A stretch of DNA of 29,723 nt, from positions 1-29,723 of the forward strand of contig CASTQR010000001.1 of NCBI GenBank assembly GCA_949451265.1, in the 5' to 3' direction. The DNA is from an uncultured Eubacteriales bacterium. Lineage in GTDB: Bacteria; Bacillota_A; Clostridia; Oscillospirales; Oscillospiraceae. This document shows positions 15,355-21,682 of this stretch, piece after piece. The notes under the pieces are model-generated. The model saw only the letters and a program-made list of their open reading frames with translations. It was not told the DNA's origin and did not search any database. Both the position numbers and the translations under genes were made by a program. Within the stretch, counting starts at the first letter, position 1. Each line of letters begins with the position of its first letter.

Positions 15355-15974
15355 GGCGCGCCCCCTTCCTCCTGGGGCGGCGCCTCCTGCCCCTCCGTCT
15401 CCGCCTCCTGGAGGCGCTGGAGGGCGGATTCCAGCTGCAGGGTGAGCTGGGCCTCCTCCTGGGTGGCGGAGGGCAGTTCGGGCAGGTCCTCCAGGGAGGT
15501 CAGCCCGAAGGAGCGCAAAAAGGTCTTGGTGGTCTTGAACTGCATGGGCCGCCCCGGCACCGCCAGACGGCCCGCCTCGCAGATCAGCTCCCGTTCCAGC
15601 AGCAGCCCCACGGTGTAGGAGCTGTCCACCCCCCGGATCTGCTCGATGTAGGCCCGGGTCACCGGCTGGAAGTAGGCGATGATGGCCAGCACCTCCAATG
15701 CGGGCTGGGACAGCTTGGCGGGCTTCCGGTTTTCCAGGGCCTTGCGGATGCAGGCCGCCTGTTCCGGCGCGGAGCACATCTGCCAGCTGGCCTCCAGCCG
15801 CACCAGCCGGATCCCCCGGCGCTCATAGCTGTAGTAGTCCGCCAGCCGCTGGCACACGCTGTCCACCGTGTCCCGGTCCTGGCCTAACGTCAGGCAGATC
15901 CGCTCCACGGGCACCGGGTCGCCGGAGGCAAACAGGATGCCCTCGATGGCGCTCTCCAGCTCTTTTAAATCCAT
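15351..15974 (-). CDS. scpB: SMC-ScpA-ScpB complex subunit ScpB
   Basis: Kleisin-associated winged-helix protein of the condensin-like SMC complex that organises and segregates the chromosome, 207 aa. It starts MDLKELESAIEGILFASGDP, typical of ScpB, and carries LSQPALEVLAIIAYFQPVTRAYIEQIRGVDS, the family signature. The end is a glutamate/glutamine-rich tail. ATG 15972-15974 has AAAGGAGG eight bases upstream. It lies downstream of scpA but, unusually, is separated from it by an inverted-repeat element of about 120 bp. Confidence 0.95.
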   Translation of the reverse strand: MDLKELESAIEGILFASGDPVPVERICLTLGQDRDTVDSVCQRLADYYSYERRGIRLVRLEASWQMCSAPEQAACIRKALENRKPAKLSQPALEVLAIIAYFQPVTRAYIEQIRGVDSSYTVGLLLERELICEAGRLAVPGRPMQFKTTKTFLRSFGLTSLEDLPELPSATQEEAQLTLQLESALQRLQEAETEGQEAPPQEEGGAP

Positions 15975-16006
15975 GCGCGGGCCCTCCTTTCTGCGGCGGT
16001 TTGACT

Positions 16007-16129
16007 GTAGGGCGTGACGACCCCGGCACGCCCCGCGGCGGCACCGGGTACGGTACACCCCGTGGCGCACCAAGCACGGCACGTCCTGCGGCGGCACGGA
16101 GCACGGCGCGCCGGGTCGTCGCGCCCTAC
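16007..16129. repeat. inverted-repeat element between scpA and scpB (MITE-like)
   Basis: About 25-bp near-perfect terminal inverted repeats (16007-16032 and 16105-16129; left arm begins GTAGGGCGTGACGACCC, right arm ends GGGTCGTCGCGCCCTAC) differ at three positions. They enclose about 70 bp of GC-rich, CGGCACG-like repetitive sequence. No protein is encoded. Size and structure suggest a small non-autonomous mobile element or a large structured RNA. No clear target duplication is visible. Confidence 0.6.
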
Positions 16130-16131
16130 CC

Positions 16132-16932
16132 TTAATAACTCTCCACTGTCATGTCCAATTCCCCGGCTCCGTCGTCCACGGTGCTGGTGACGGTGCAGTC
16201 CTCCGCTGTCCCCGCCAGGTGGATGCGGTTGGCCTTGCACAGTTCCAGGATGGCTAAAAAGGTCGCCACCACCTCGGAACGGCTCCGGCTGGTCTTGAAC
16301 AGCGCCCGGAACCGGGCCACCCCAAACTGCACCAGCCGGTCCAGGATGGAGCGCGCCTTGTCCGCCACCGGGTAGGGCTCCCGGCCCACAATGCCCTCGA
16401 AAGCGGCGGCGGGCGGAGGCAGCCTATTGTCCGTCCGGGCCAGCACCGCGCGCAGAGCGGACAGGATATCCCCCTTGTCGTGGACGTAGCGGTAGGCGTT
16501 GTCCGCCTTCACCGGCTCGGGGGGCTTGGTGAGGTAGTCCCGGCCAAACTCGTACCGCCCGGACAGCGGCCCGGCCACCTCCTTGATCTTCACGTAGGTC
16601 TCCTGGGCCTTGTGCTCCTCCAGGGCGGCCATCAGCTCCTCCATCTCGCTTATGGCCACCTCGTCGTCGATGGACAGCAGCATCCGGGTTTTGATGTAGA
16701 CGAGATGGGCGGCCATGGTGACGAACTCGCTGGCCACCTCCAGGTTCAGCTTCTCCCGCTGGGCCATCCAGGCCAGGTACTGGTCCAGCAGCTCGGAGAT
16801 CACGATGTCCCGGATCTCGATTTTGTTTTTGCTCAGCAGGTGGAGGATCAGATCGAGGGGACCGTCGAAGTCCTCCATATCCTCCTGCTTGGCCTTCACC
16901 ACCTTGTCCAGGTGGTAGACGGGGGCTTCCAT
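16132..16932 (-). CDS. scpA: SMC-ScpA-ScpB complex kleisin ScpA
   Basis: Kleisin that bridges the SMC heads, 266 aa. The N-terminal part has the signature DFDGPLDLILHLLSKNKIEIRDI and LAWMAQREKLNLEVASEFVTMAAHLVYIKTRMLL; the C-terminal winged helix contains SRSEVVATFLAILELCKANRI. The start ATG has GGGAGGGG four bases upstream, and a consensus -10 promoter lies 28 bases further up. It is the first gene of the transcript scpA-scpB-DUF2953-gerW-dacF-rluB. The stop is two bases from the right arm of the repeat element. Confidence 0.95.
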   Translation of the reverse strand: MEAPVYHLDKVVKAKQEDMEDFDGPLDLILHLLSKNKIEIRDIVISELLDQYLAWMAQREKLNLEVASEFVTMAAHLVYIKTRMLLSIDDEVAISEMEELMAALEEHKAQETYVKIKEVAGPLSGRYEFGRDYLTKPPEPVKADNAYRYVHDKGDILSALRAVLARTDNRLPPPAAAFEGIVGREPYPVADKARSILDRLVQFGVARFRALFKTSRSRSEVVATFLAILELCKANRIHLAGTAEDCTVTSTVDDGAGELDMTVESY

Positions 16933-16959
16933 GGCGCCCCTCCCTTCCAGAATAGGGAT

Positions 16960-16988
16960 ATTATAACAAATTTTCTTGCAAAAAACAA
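16960..16988 (-). promoter_or_regulatory. promoter for scpA
   Basis: -10 TATAAT (16960-16965), 17-bp spacer, -35 TTGTTT (16983-16988), in the AT-rich gap after the NUDIX gene. Confidence 0.7.
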
Positions 16989-17020
16989 GGGCAGGCTATT
17001 TTTTCTGCAAACCAGAACTC

Positions 17021-17530
17021 TTAATCAAAGTACCCTTCCTCTTTCAGAAGTTCCAGCACCCTTGCTTCGCGTTCAATTTCCTTTCGATCGTGATTTACAT
17101 TCCTGTTCACAAAAATTGCCTTGTCGGGCTCCACATACTCCAATGTGAATTTTTCATCCGCCTCGTAATCGTCCAAATCCTGAGATTGTACGCTTTCCTC
17201 AACCTCGCAGAGATAGTAGTAATTGTCCTGAACAAAATAGTCCGCATCGTCATGATCGCTTTTTTGAATCCGATGAACGTACCCGTACTCTTTCACAGTT
17301 CCGGGGACGACGGTCAATCCGGCCTCCTCCCGCGTCTCCCTGATCATCGCACATTCTGCGCTTTCGCCTTTCTCGATTCCCCCGCCGGGAAACTTATAGT
17401 AGTCATACTTGATGCTGTGCACCATCGCGACTAACCCGTTTTTGATATTGATACAGCGGGCCGAGTGGCGTATAAACGCAGTACCGTTCCTGTCATAGTC
17501 TTTTGTGTCCATTTCAAACAACAGCCGCAT
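17021..17530 (-). CDS. NUDIX hydrolase
   Basis: Nucleotide-diphosphate-type hydrolase of unknown substrate, 169 aa. The full Nudix box GX5EX7REXXEEXG is present as GGIEKGESAECAMIRETREEAG. The N-terminal beta strands and a charged C-terminal helix (DRKEIEREARVLELLKEEG) surround it. ATG 17528-17530 has GAGG seven bases upstream. The gene is visibly richer in A and T than rnc and scpA on either side and interrupts a housekeeping run, so it may have been acquired. An alternative start at the internal ATG 17510-17512 is possible but less likely, since the first six residues look native. Confidence 0.9.
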   Translation of the reverse strand: MRLLFEMDTKDYDRNGTAFIRHSARCINIKNGLVAMVHSIKYDYYKFPGGGIEKGESAECAMIRETREEAGLTVVPGTVKEYGYVHRIQKSDHDDADYFVQDNYYYLCEVEESVQSQDLDDYEADEKFTLEYVEPDKAIFVNRNVNHDRKEIEREARVLELLKEEGYFD

Positions 17531-17539
17531 CGCTCAACC

Positions 17540-18211
17540 TCACCCCTTCAGTTTCTCCAGCGCGGCCTTTGCCGCCATCTGCTCGGCTTCCTTCTTCGTC
17601 CGGCCCGCCCCCGCGCCGATAACCTTCCCATCCACCGACGCCTCCATCTCGAAGCTGCGGCAGTGGTCGGGGCCGCTCTCCCGTACCAGGGCGTAGCTCA
17701 CCGCCGCCCCCGGCTTGCGCTGTACCAGCTCCTGGAGGGCGGTCTTGTAGTCCCGCCCGGCGGACTTCTCCCGCTCTTTGTCCAGAATCAGCTTGCGGAT
17801 GATGGGCCGCACCGCCTCCATCCCCCCGTCCAGGTAGACGGCGGCCAGCATAGCCTCGGTGGCGTCCGCCAAAATGGAGGGCCGTTTGCGGCCGCCCCCG
17901 GCGTCCTCCCCCTTGCCCAGGCGGAGGTACTGCCCCAGCCCCAGGCCCTGGGCCGCCTCGTGGAGGCTGCCCTCGCACACCAGGGCCGCCCGGGTGCGGG
18001 TCAGCTCCCCCTCCGGCATATCCGGGTGTTCGTGGAACAGGTAGTCCGCCACCACCACCCCCAGCACCGAGTCGCCCAGAAACTCCAGCCGCTCGTTGCT
18101 GGTCAGCCCCGCGCCCCGGTGTTCGTTGGCGTAGGAGCTGTGGGTCATGGCGTGCTCCAGCAGCCCCCGATCCTTAAAGCGGTAACCCAGCTTTTTCTCC
18201 AGCCTGTCCAT
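17540..18211 (-). CDS. rnc: ribonuclease III
   Basis: Cuts double-stranded RNA in rRNA and mRNA processing; works as a homodimer. 223 aa. The signature NERLEFLGDSVL holds Glu40, Glu43 and Asp47; the second acidic pair Asp116 and Glu119 is in LADATEAMLAAVYLDGG. A dsRNA-binding domain follows at about 150-223 (ALQELVQRKPGAAVSYALV and RTKKEAEQMAAKAALEKL). ATG 18209-18211 has GGGAGG five bases upstream. It follows acpP, the usual order plsX-acpP-rnc, but a terminator separates them and smc does not follow, unlike the commonest arrangement. Confidence 0.97.
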   Translation of the reverse strand: MDRLEKKLGYRFKDRGLLEHAMTHSSYANEHRGAGLTSNERLEFLGDSVLGVVVADYLFHEHPDMPEGELTRTRAALVCEGSLHEAAQGLGLGQYLRLGKGEDAGGGRKRPSILADATEAMLAAVYLDGGMEAVRPIIRKLILDKEREKSAGRDYKTALQELVQRKPGAAVSYALVRESGPDHCRSFEMEASVDGKVIGAGAGRTKKEAEQMAAKAALEKLKG

Positions 18212-18236
18212 AGCGTCCTCCCTATCCCAATCACAG

Positions 18237-18264
18237 AAAAAGCCCCGCCTCAGCGGGACTTTTT
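18237..18264 (-). terminator. intrinsic terminator after acpP
   Basis: Stem AAAAAGTCCCGC / GCGGGGCTTTTT with one G-T pair and a 4-nt loop, followed by five T on the minus strand, 19 bases after the acpP stop. It should limit read-through into rnc. Confidence 0.8.
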
Positions 18265-18282
18265 CACGGTCTTCCCAGTTGC

Positions 18283-18516
18283 TCAGAGATCCAGATGATC
18301 CTGCATATACTTGTACAAGTCGCCCACGGTGACGATGGACTCGATCTCATCGGCCTCCATCTCCTCCATGCCGAACTCCTCCTCCAGGGCCATGGACAAA
18401 TCCACCAGGTCCACGGAGTCGGCGCCCAGGTCATCCACAAAGGCAGTGTCGGCCTTCACGCTGTCGGGCTCCACGCCGAACTGGTCGGCGATCAGCTTGC
18501 ACAGTTTTTCAAACAT
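18283..18516 (-). CDS. acpP: acyl carrier protein
   Basis: Carries the growing acyl chain in fatty acid synthesis on a phosphopantetheine arm, 77 aa. The attachment site is Ser34 in DDLGADSVDLVDL (DSV instead of the commoner DSL). The protein is strongly acidic, as expected (EEEFGMEEMEADEIE). I chose the ATG 18514-18516, with AAGGAG ten bases upstream; the frame extends twelve codons further up but with non-family residues. Strong own promoter, own terminator. Confidence 0.97.
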   Translation of the reverse strand: MFEKLCKLIADQFGVEPDSVKADTAFVDDLGADSVDLVDLSMALEEEFGMEEMEADEIESIVTVGDLYKYMQDHLDL

Positions 18517-18554
18517 ATTACAGCAGCTCCTTCTATGTGGCTTTGAACACATCC

Positions 18555-18583
18555 ATAATAGGGGCTTTGGCCCGCTCTGTCAA
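18555..18583 (-). promoter_or_regulatory. strong promoter for acpP
   Basis: Consensus -35 TTGACA (18578-18583), 17-bp spacer, -10 TATTAT (18555-18560), between plsX and acpP. Confidence 0.8.
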
Positions 18584-18596
18584 GTGGGTTTTGACA
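18578..18596. promoter_or_regulatory. perfect inverted repeat overlapping the acpP -35 box
   Basis: TGTCAA-N7-TTGACA is a perfect 6-bp inverted repeat whose one half is the -35 hexamer. It is a possible operator for a fatty-acid regulator, or two -35-like boxes facing opposite ways by chance. It matches neither the FapR nor the FabT sites I know. Confidence 0.35.
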
Positions 18597-18624
18597 TTTT
18601 TTTCTGACCGTCTCAAAACCGCCC

Positions 18625-19674
18625 CTATTCCCCGCCCTTGTCGGCGGGCTTCACCGGCAGTCGCATGTGTTCGATGTTCTCCGTGATGTCCTCGATCATG
18701 CCGGATCGGGTGAACTCCACCGCCTGCCGGATGGCGTTTTTCATGGCGGTGCCGTTGGACGAGCCGTGGGCCTTGATCACCGGCTTGCTGATGCCCACCA
18801 GCGCCGTCCCCCCCACCTCGTTGGAGTCCAGCAGCTTCTTGAAGTCCCGCAGACCGTCTTTCATCAGCAGGGCAGCGATCTTCGTCTTGAGGCTTTTCAG
18901 GAACATCTTCTTCATCTCACGGCTCATGAACAGGGCGGCGCCCTCCACCGCCTTGAGGAAGATATTGCCGGAGTAGCCGTCCGCCACCAGCACGTCCACC
19001 TCCGCCGTCCCCTCCATGGCCTCCCGGGCCTCCACATTGCCCACGAAGTTGATGCGGCCCTCCTCCCCCGCCTTGTTCAGCAAGGCGTAGGCCTCCCGCT
19101 GGAGATCGGTTCCCTTGGAGGGCTCCGTGCCGATGTTCAGCAGGCCCACCTTGGGCTCCGGGCGGCCCAGCACCCGCTCGGCGTAGTAGCTGCCCATGAA
19201 GGCGAATTGGAGCAGGAACTCCGGCGTGCCCTCGGCGGTGGCGCCGCAGTCCACCAGCACGGCCCCGCCGCCCCCCGTGGGCACCACCGGGGCCATGGCC
19301 GCCCGGCGGATGCCCTTGATCCGCTTCACCAGCAGCGTGGCCCCCGCCAGCAGCGCCCCGGTGGAGCCGGCGGACACAAAGGCGTCCCCCTCGCCGTGCT
19401 TCACCATGTTCAGCCCCACCGTCAGGGACGAGCCCTTCTTCTCCTTGAAGGCGGTGGCGGGGTTGTCGCACATCTCCACCACCTGATCCGCGTGGGTGAT
19501 GGACAACCCCTTGGGCAGCTCGTCCACCTCCTCGGATTTGAGGGCCTTGAGGATCTCCTCCCCCCGGCCCACCAGCACCACCTCCACGCCGTACTCCTTC
19601 ACCGCCGCCAGTGCGCCCTGCACCGGGGCCAGCGGGGCGTTGTCCCCGCCCATGGCGTCCACGATAATCCGCAT
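18625..19674 (-). CDS. plsX: phosphate acyltransferase
   Basis: Makes acyl-phosphate from acyl-ACP, the first step of the PlsX/PlsY phospholipid route, peripheral on the membrane; 349 aa. It begins MRIIVDAMGGDNAPLAPVQGA, the family signature, and has AFVSAGSTGALLAGA, LNIGTEPSKGTDLQREAY and ADGYSGNIFLKAVEG. ATG 19672-19674 has AAGGAGG eight bases upstream. It follows trmFO with 13 bases between them and precedes acpP, which is transcribed from a separate strong promoter. Confidence 0.97.
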   Translation of the reverse strand: MRIIVDAMGGDNAPLAPVQGALAAVKEYGVEVVLVGRGEEILKALKSEEVDELPKGLSITHADQVVEMCDNPATAFKEKKGSSLTVGLNMVKHGEGDAFVSAGSTGALLAGATLLVKRIKGIRRAAMAPVVPTGGGGAVLVDCGATAEGTPEFLLQFAFMGSYYAERVLGRPEPKVGLLNIGTEPSKGTDLQREAYALLNKAGEEGRINFVGNVEAREAMEGTAEVDVLVADGYSGNIFLKAVEGAALFMSREMKKMFLKSLKTKIAALLMKDGLRDFKKLLDSNEVGGTALVGISKPVIKAHGSSNGTAMKNAIRQAVEFTRSGMIEDITENIEHMRLPVKPADKGGE

Positions 19675-19687
19675 TGTTCCGGCCTCC

Positions 19688-20995
19688 TTATAATCTCTCT
19701 TTCAGCCCGTCGATGATGTCCAGCGCCCGCCGGGACAGGGCGGCGTTCTTCTCCCGCTTGCCCTTCACCTTGTGCCCCAGCGGGGGCATGATGCCGAAGT
19801 TGATGTTCATGGGCTGGAAGTCCGTAATCCCCTCCCGGCTTACGTACAGCGCCAGCGCCCCGGTGGCCGTCTCCTGGGAGAAGTCCACCGGCTCCCGGCC
19901 CAGCAACCGATGGGCCAGCTCCACCCCCGCCAGGAAGCCCGACGCGGTGGACTCCACGTAGCCCTCCACCCCGGTGATCTGGCCCGCGAAGGTGATCCGC
20001 TCGTTCCCCCGCACCCGGTAGTACCGGTCCAGCAGGTTCGGCGAGTTCAGGTAGGTGTTCCGGTGCATGACCCCATAGCGCACATACTCGGCGTTTTTCA
20101 GCGCCGGGATCAGGGAAAACACCCGCTTCTGCTCCCCCCACTTCAGATGGGTCTGGAAGCCCACCAAATTGTACAGCGTCCCCGCGGCGTTGTCCCGGCG
20201 CAGCTGCACCACGGCGTAGGGCTCCCGCCCAGTTTTCGGGTCGGGCAGGCCCTTGGGTTTCAAGGGGCCGAAGGCCAGGGTCTGCACCCCCCTCCGGGCC
20301 ATGACCTCCACGGGCATACAGCCCTCAAACACGTTTTTGTCCTCGAAGCCGTGTACCTCCGCCTCCTGGGCGGCGCACAGCTCCTTCCAAAAGGCGAGGT
20401 ACTCCTCCTCGGACAGGGCGCAGTTGATGTAGTCCGCCGTCCCCTTATCATACCGGGAGGCGAACCAGGCGTGGTCCATGTCGATGCTGTCGAAGGTGAC
20501 GATGGGGGCCGCCGCGTCGTAAAAGTTGAGGTAGCTGTCCGCCGGGAACAGCCCCGCGATGGCATTGGACAGCGCGTCCGATGTGAGGGGGCCGGAGGCG
20601 ATCACCACCTCCCCCTCCGGGATGGCCGTGGCCTCCCCCTCCACAATGGTGATGTTGGGGTGGGTGCGGATCGCGTCTGTAACAGCGGCGGAGAAGCCCT
20701 CCCGATCCACCGCCAGGGCGCCCCCCGCTTCCACCCGCGTCTCGTCGGCGCAGCGCAGGATCAGTGAGCCGCACCGCCGCAGCTCCTCCTTCAGCAGCCC
20801 CGCGGCGTTCTCCAGCTGGTCGGAGCGCAGGGAGTTGGAGCACACCAGCTCGGCGAAGCCGGGGCTGTGGTGGGCGGGGGTCATCTTGTCCGGCTTCATC
20901 TCCCGGAGGGCGACGGATATGCCCCGCTGGGCCAGCTGCCACGCGGCCTCGCACCCGGCAAGGCCCGCGCCGATAACGGTGACATTCATGGGCAT
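19688..20995 (-). CDS. trmFO: tRNA uracil-54 C5-methyltransferase, folate/FAD dependent
   Basis: Makes ribothymidine at position 54 of tRNA using methylenetetrahydrofolate and FAD; 435 aa. FAD fold VTVIGAGLAGCEAAWQLA at the start, then AHHSPGFAELVCSNSLRSD with the conserved Cys52, and the second conserved Cys in NVFEGCMPVEVMARRGVQT. The closing part has GYVESTASGFLAG and INFGIMPPL. Start at ATG 20993-20995 with GGGAGA seven bases upstream; ATG 20987-20989 is an alternative. The start overlaps the end of the broken XRE gene. The order dprA-topA-trmFO is classical for Firmicutes. Confidence 0.97.
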   Translation of the reverse strand: MPMNVTVIGAGLAGCEAAWQLAQRGISVALREMKPDKMTPAHHSPGFAELVCSNSLRSDQLENAAGLLKEELRRCGSLILRCADETRVEAGGALAVDREGFSAAVTDAIRTHPNITIVEGEATAIPEGEVVIASGPLTSDALSNAIAGLFPADSYLNFYDAAAPIVTFDSIDMDHAWFASRYDKGTADYINCALSEEEYLAFWKELCAAQEAEVHGFEDKNVFEGCMPVEVMARRGVQTLAFGPLKPKGLPDPKTGREPYAVVQLRRDNAAGTLYNLVGFQTHLKWGEQKRVFSLIPALKNAEYVRYGVMHRNTYLNSPNLLDRYYRVRGNERITFAGQITGVEGYVESTASGFLAGVELAHRLLGREPVDFSQETATGALALYVSREGITDFQPMNINFGIMPPLGHKVKGKREKNAALSRRALDIIDGLKERL

Positions 20996-21214
20996 CACAT
21001 TCTCTCCCTGTGGTCGGAACGGCCAACCAGATAGTCGATGGATACATCAAAAAAGTCGGCCAGTCTAAATCAGGCCCGGAAAATCTGGATACCTTCTTCC
21101 CTGCTCATAAAATTGATATGCACGCATCGTAATACCTAATGTTTCGCCCATTTCTTTCTGGGTCATTTTCTTTTCAGTGCGCAATAATTTTACTCTGTCT
21201 TTAAAGTTTTCCAT
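20995..21214 (-). pseudogene. small XRE-type HTH regulator, frameshifted
   Basis: The frame begins MENFKDRVKLLRTEKKMTQK and continues with the HTH sequence EMGETLGITMRAYQFYEQGRR, then YPDFPGLI and a TAG stop at 21065-21067. With one T removed from the TTT run at 21067-21069, the text continues RLADFFDVSIDYLVGRSDHR and ends at 20995-20997, touching the trmFO start. This is the normal end of a Cro/C1 domain, so a one-base insertion has broken the gene (about 72 residues when intact). It is AT-richer than its neighbours. Divergent from the small gene at 21286, with a large palindrome between them. Confidence 0.85.
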
Positions 21215-21223
21215 ATTTACCCC

Positions 21224-21252
21224 TTGGCACTACTTCAAGTTCATACTATAAT
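21224..21252 (+). promoter_or_regulatory. promoter for the small divergent gene
   Basis: -35 TTGGCA (21224-21229), 17-bp spacer, -10 TATAAT (21247-21252). The spacer and the -10 lie inside the inverted repeat at 21230-21267, so a protein bound there would block it. Confidence 0.7.
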
Positions 21253-21267
21253 ATGAACTTGAAGTAG
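21230..21267. promoter_or_regulatory. perfect 16-bp inverted repeat operator
   Basis: CTACTTCAAGTTCATA and its exact reverse complement are separated by six bases (CTATAA). It sits between the divergent XRE gene and the small gene and overlaps the promoter of the latter. Likely binding site of the XRE regulator. Confidence 0.7.
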
Positions 21268-21285
21268 ACATTGGAGATGATACTT

Positions 21286-21541
21286 ATGACCGAAGCAATG
21301 GAAGTCCTGTTTTCCTACGCCCAAGACTGCCTCGAATCCGCCCTCCTCCTCGCCAACCCTCAATGCACGGAGAGCCAGCGCTGCGTAAGCGGGCAGAAAA
21401 AACGTCCGCGCGCCATACTGGATGAAACGGCGCTGAAATGCCTGGACGATTTTTTTGACGAACAGAAGCTGCTCCTGTTTTTTTGAAAAGCAGGCCCTGT
21501 TCCGCGCCGGGTTCCGGATCGCCATGGAACTGAACCGCTGA
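21286..21541 (+). pseudogene. small uncharacterised protein gene, frameshifted in a T-run
   Basis: The frame from ATG 21286 (GGAG nine bases upstream) reads MTEAMEVLFSYAQDCLESAL and so on to DETALKCLDDFFDEQKLLLFF, then stops at 21484-21486 after seven T (21478-21484). With six T the frame would go on as EKQALFRAGFRIAMELNR and end at 21539-21541, making a compact alpha-helical acidic protein of about 84 residues. The ending resembles small uncharacterised clostridial proteins I have seen (perhaps the DUF6809 type); I cannot assign it with certainty. It is not a known toxin. The pairing with a divergent XRE gene and shared operator suggests a regulated pair. Confidence 0.7.
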
Positions 21542-21550
21542 CGCCCCCTG

Positions 21551-21671
21551 CCTTCCCCCTCACAGGGGGAAGGTGGCACGGCGGATCCGTAACGGATGAG
21601 GGTGCCCGCCGGGGCCGCGCCCAGCGTCCGCCCCCTCACCCGCCCCCTTCGAGGGCACCCCCCTGGGGGTG
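21551..21671. repeat. hairpin-rich intergenic repeat
   Basis: Three hairpins lie in tandem: CCTTCCCCCT / AGGGGGAAGG (21551-21573), then a segment GGCACGGCGGATCCGTAACG that folds as GGCAC / GTGCC with an inner ATCCGT / ACGGAT, and near the end CACCCC / GGGGTG (21656-21671). The first two resemble an intergenic repeat that I recall in many Oscillospirales genomes; the function is unknown. It separates the small gene from topA and may end both transcripts, though no U-run is present. Confidence 0.6.
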
Positions 21672-21682
21672 GAGGGCCTTCG

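Noticed and set aside
15355..15777. Upstream extension of the DUF2953 frame
   Set aside because: It lies inside scpB in another frame; a membrane segment starts right after the ATG at 15352-15354.
16033..16104. Short CGGCACG-like repeats inside the scpA-scpB element as a possible CRISPR array
   Set aside because: Units are too short and irregular and no unique spacers of constant length are present.
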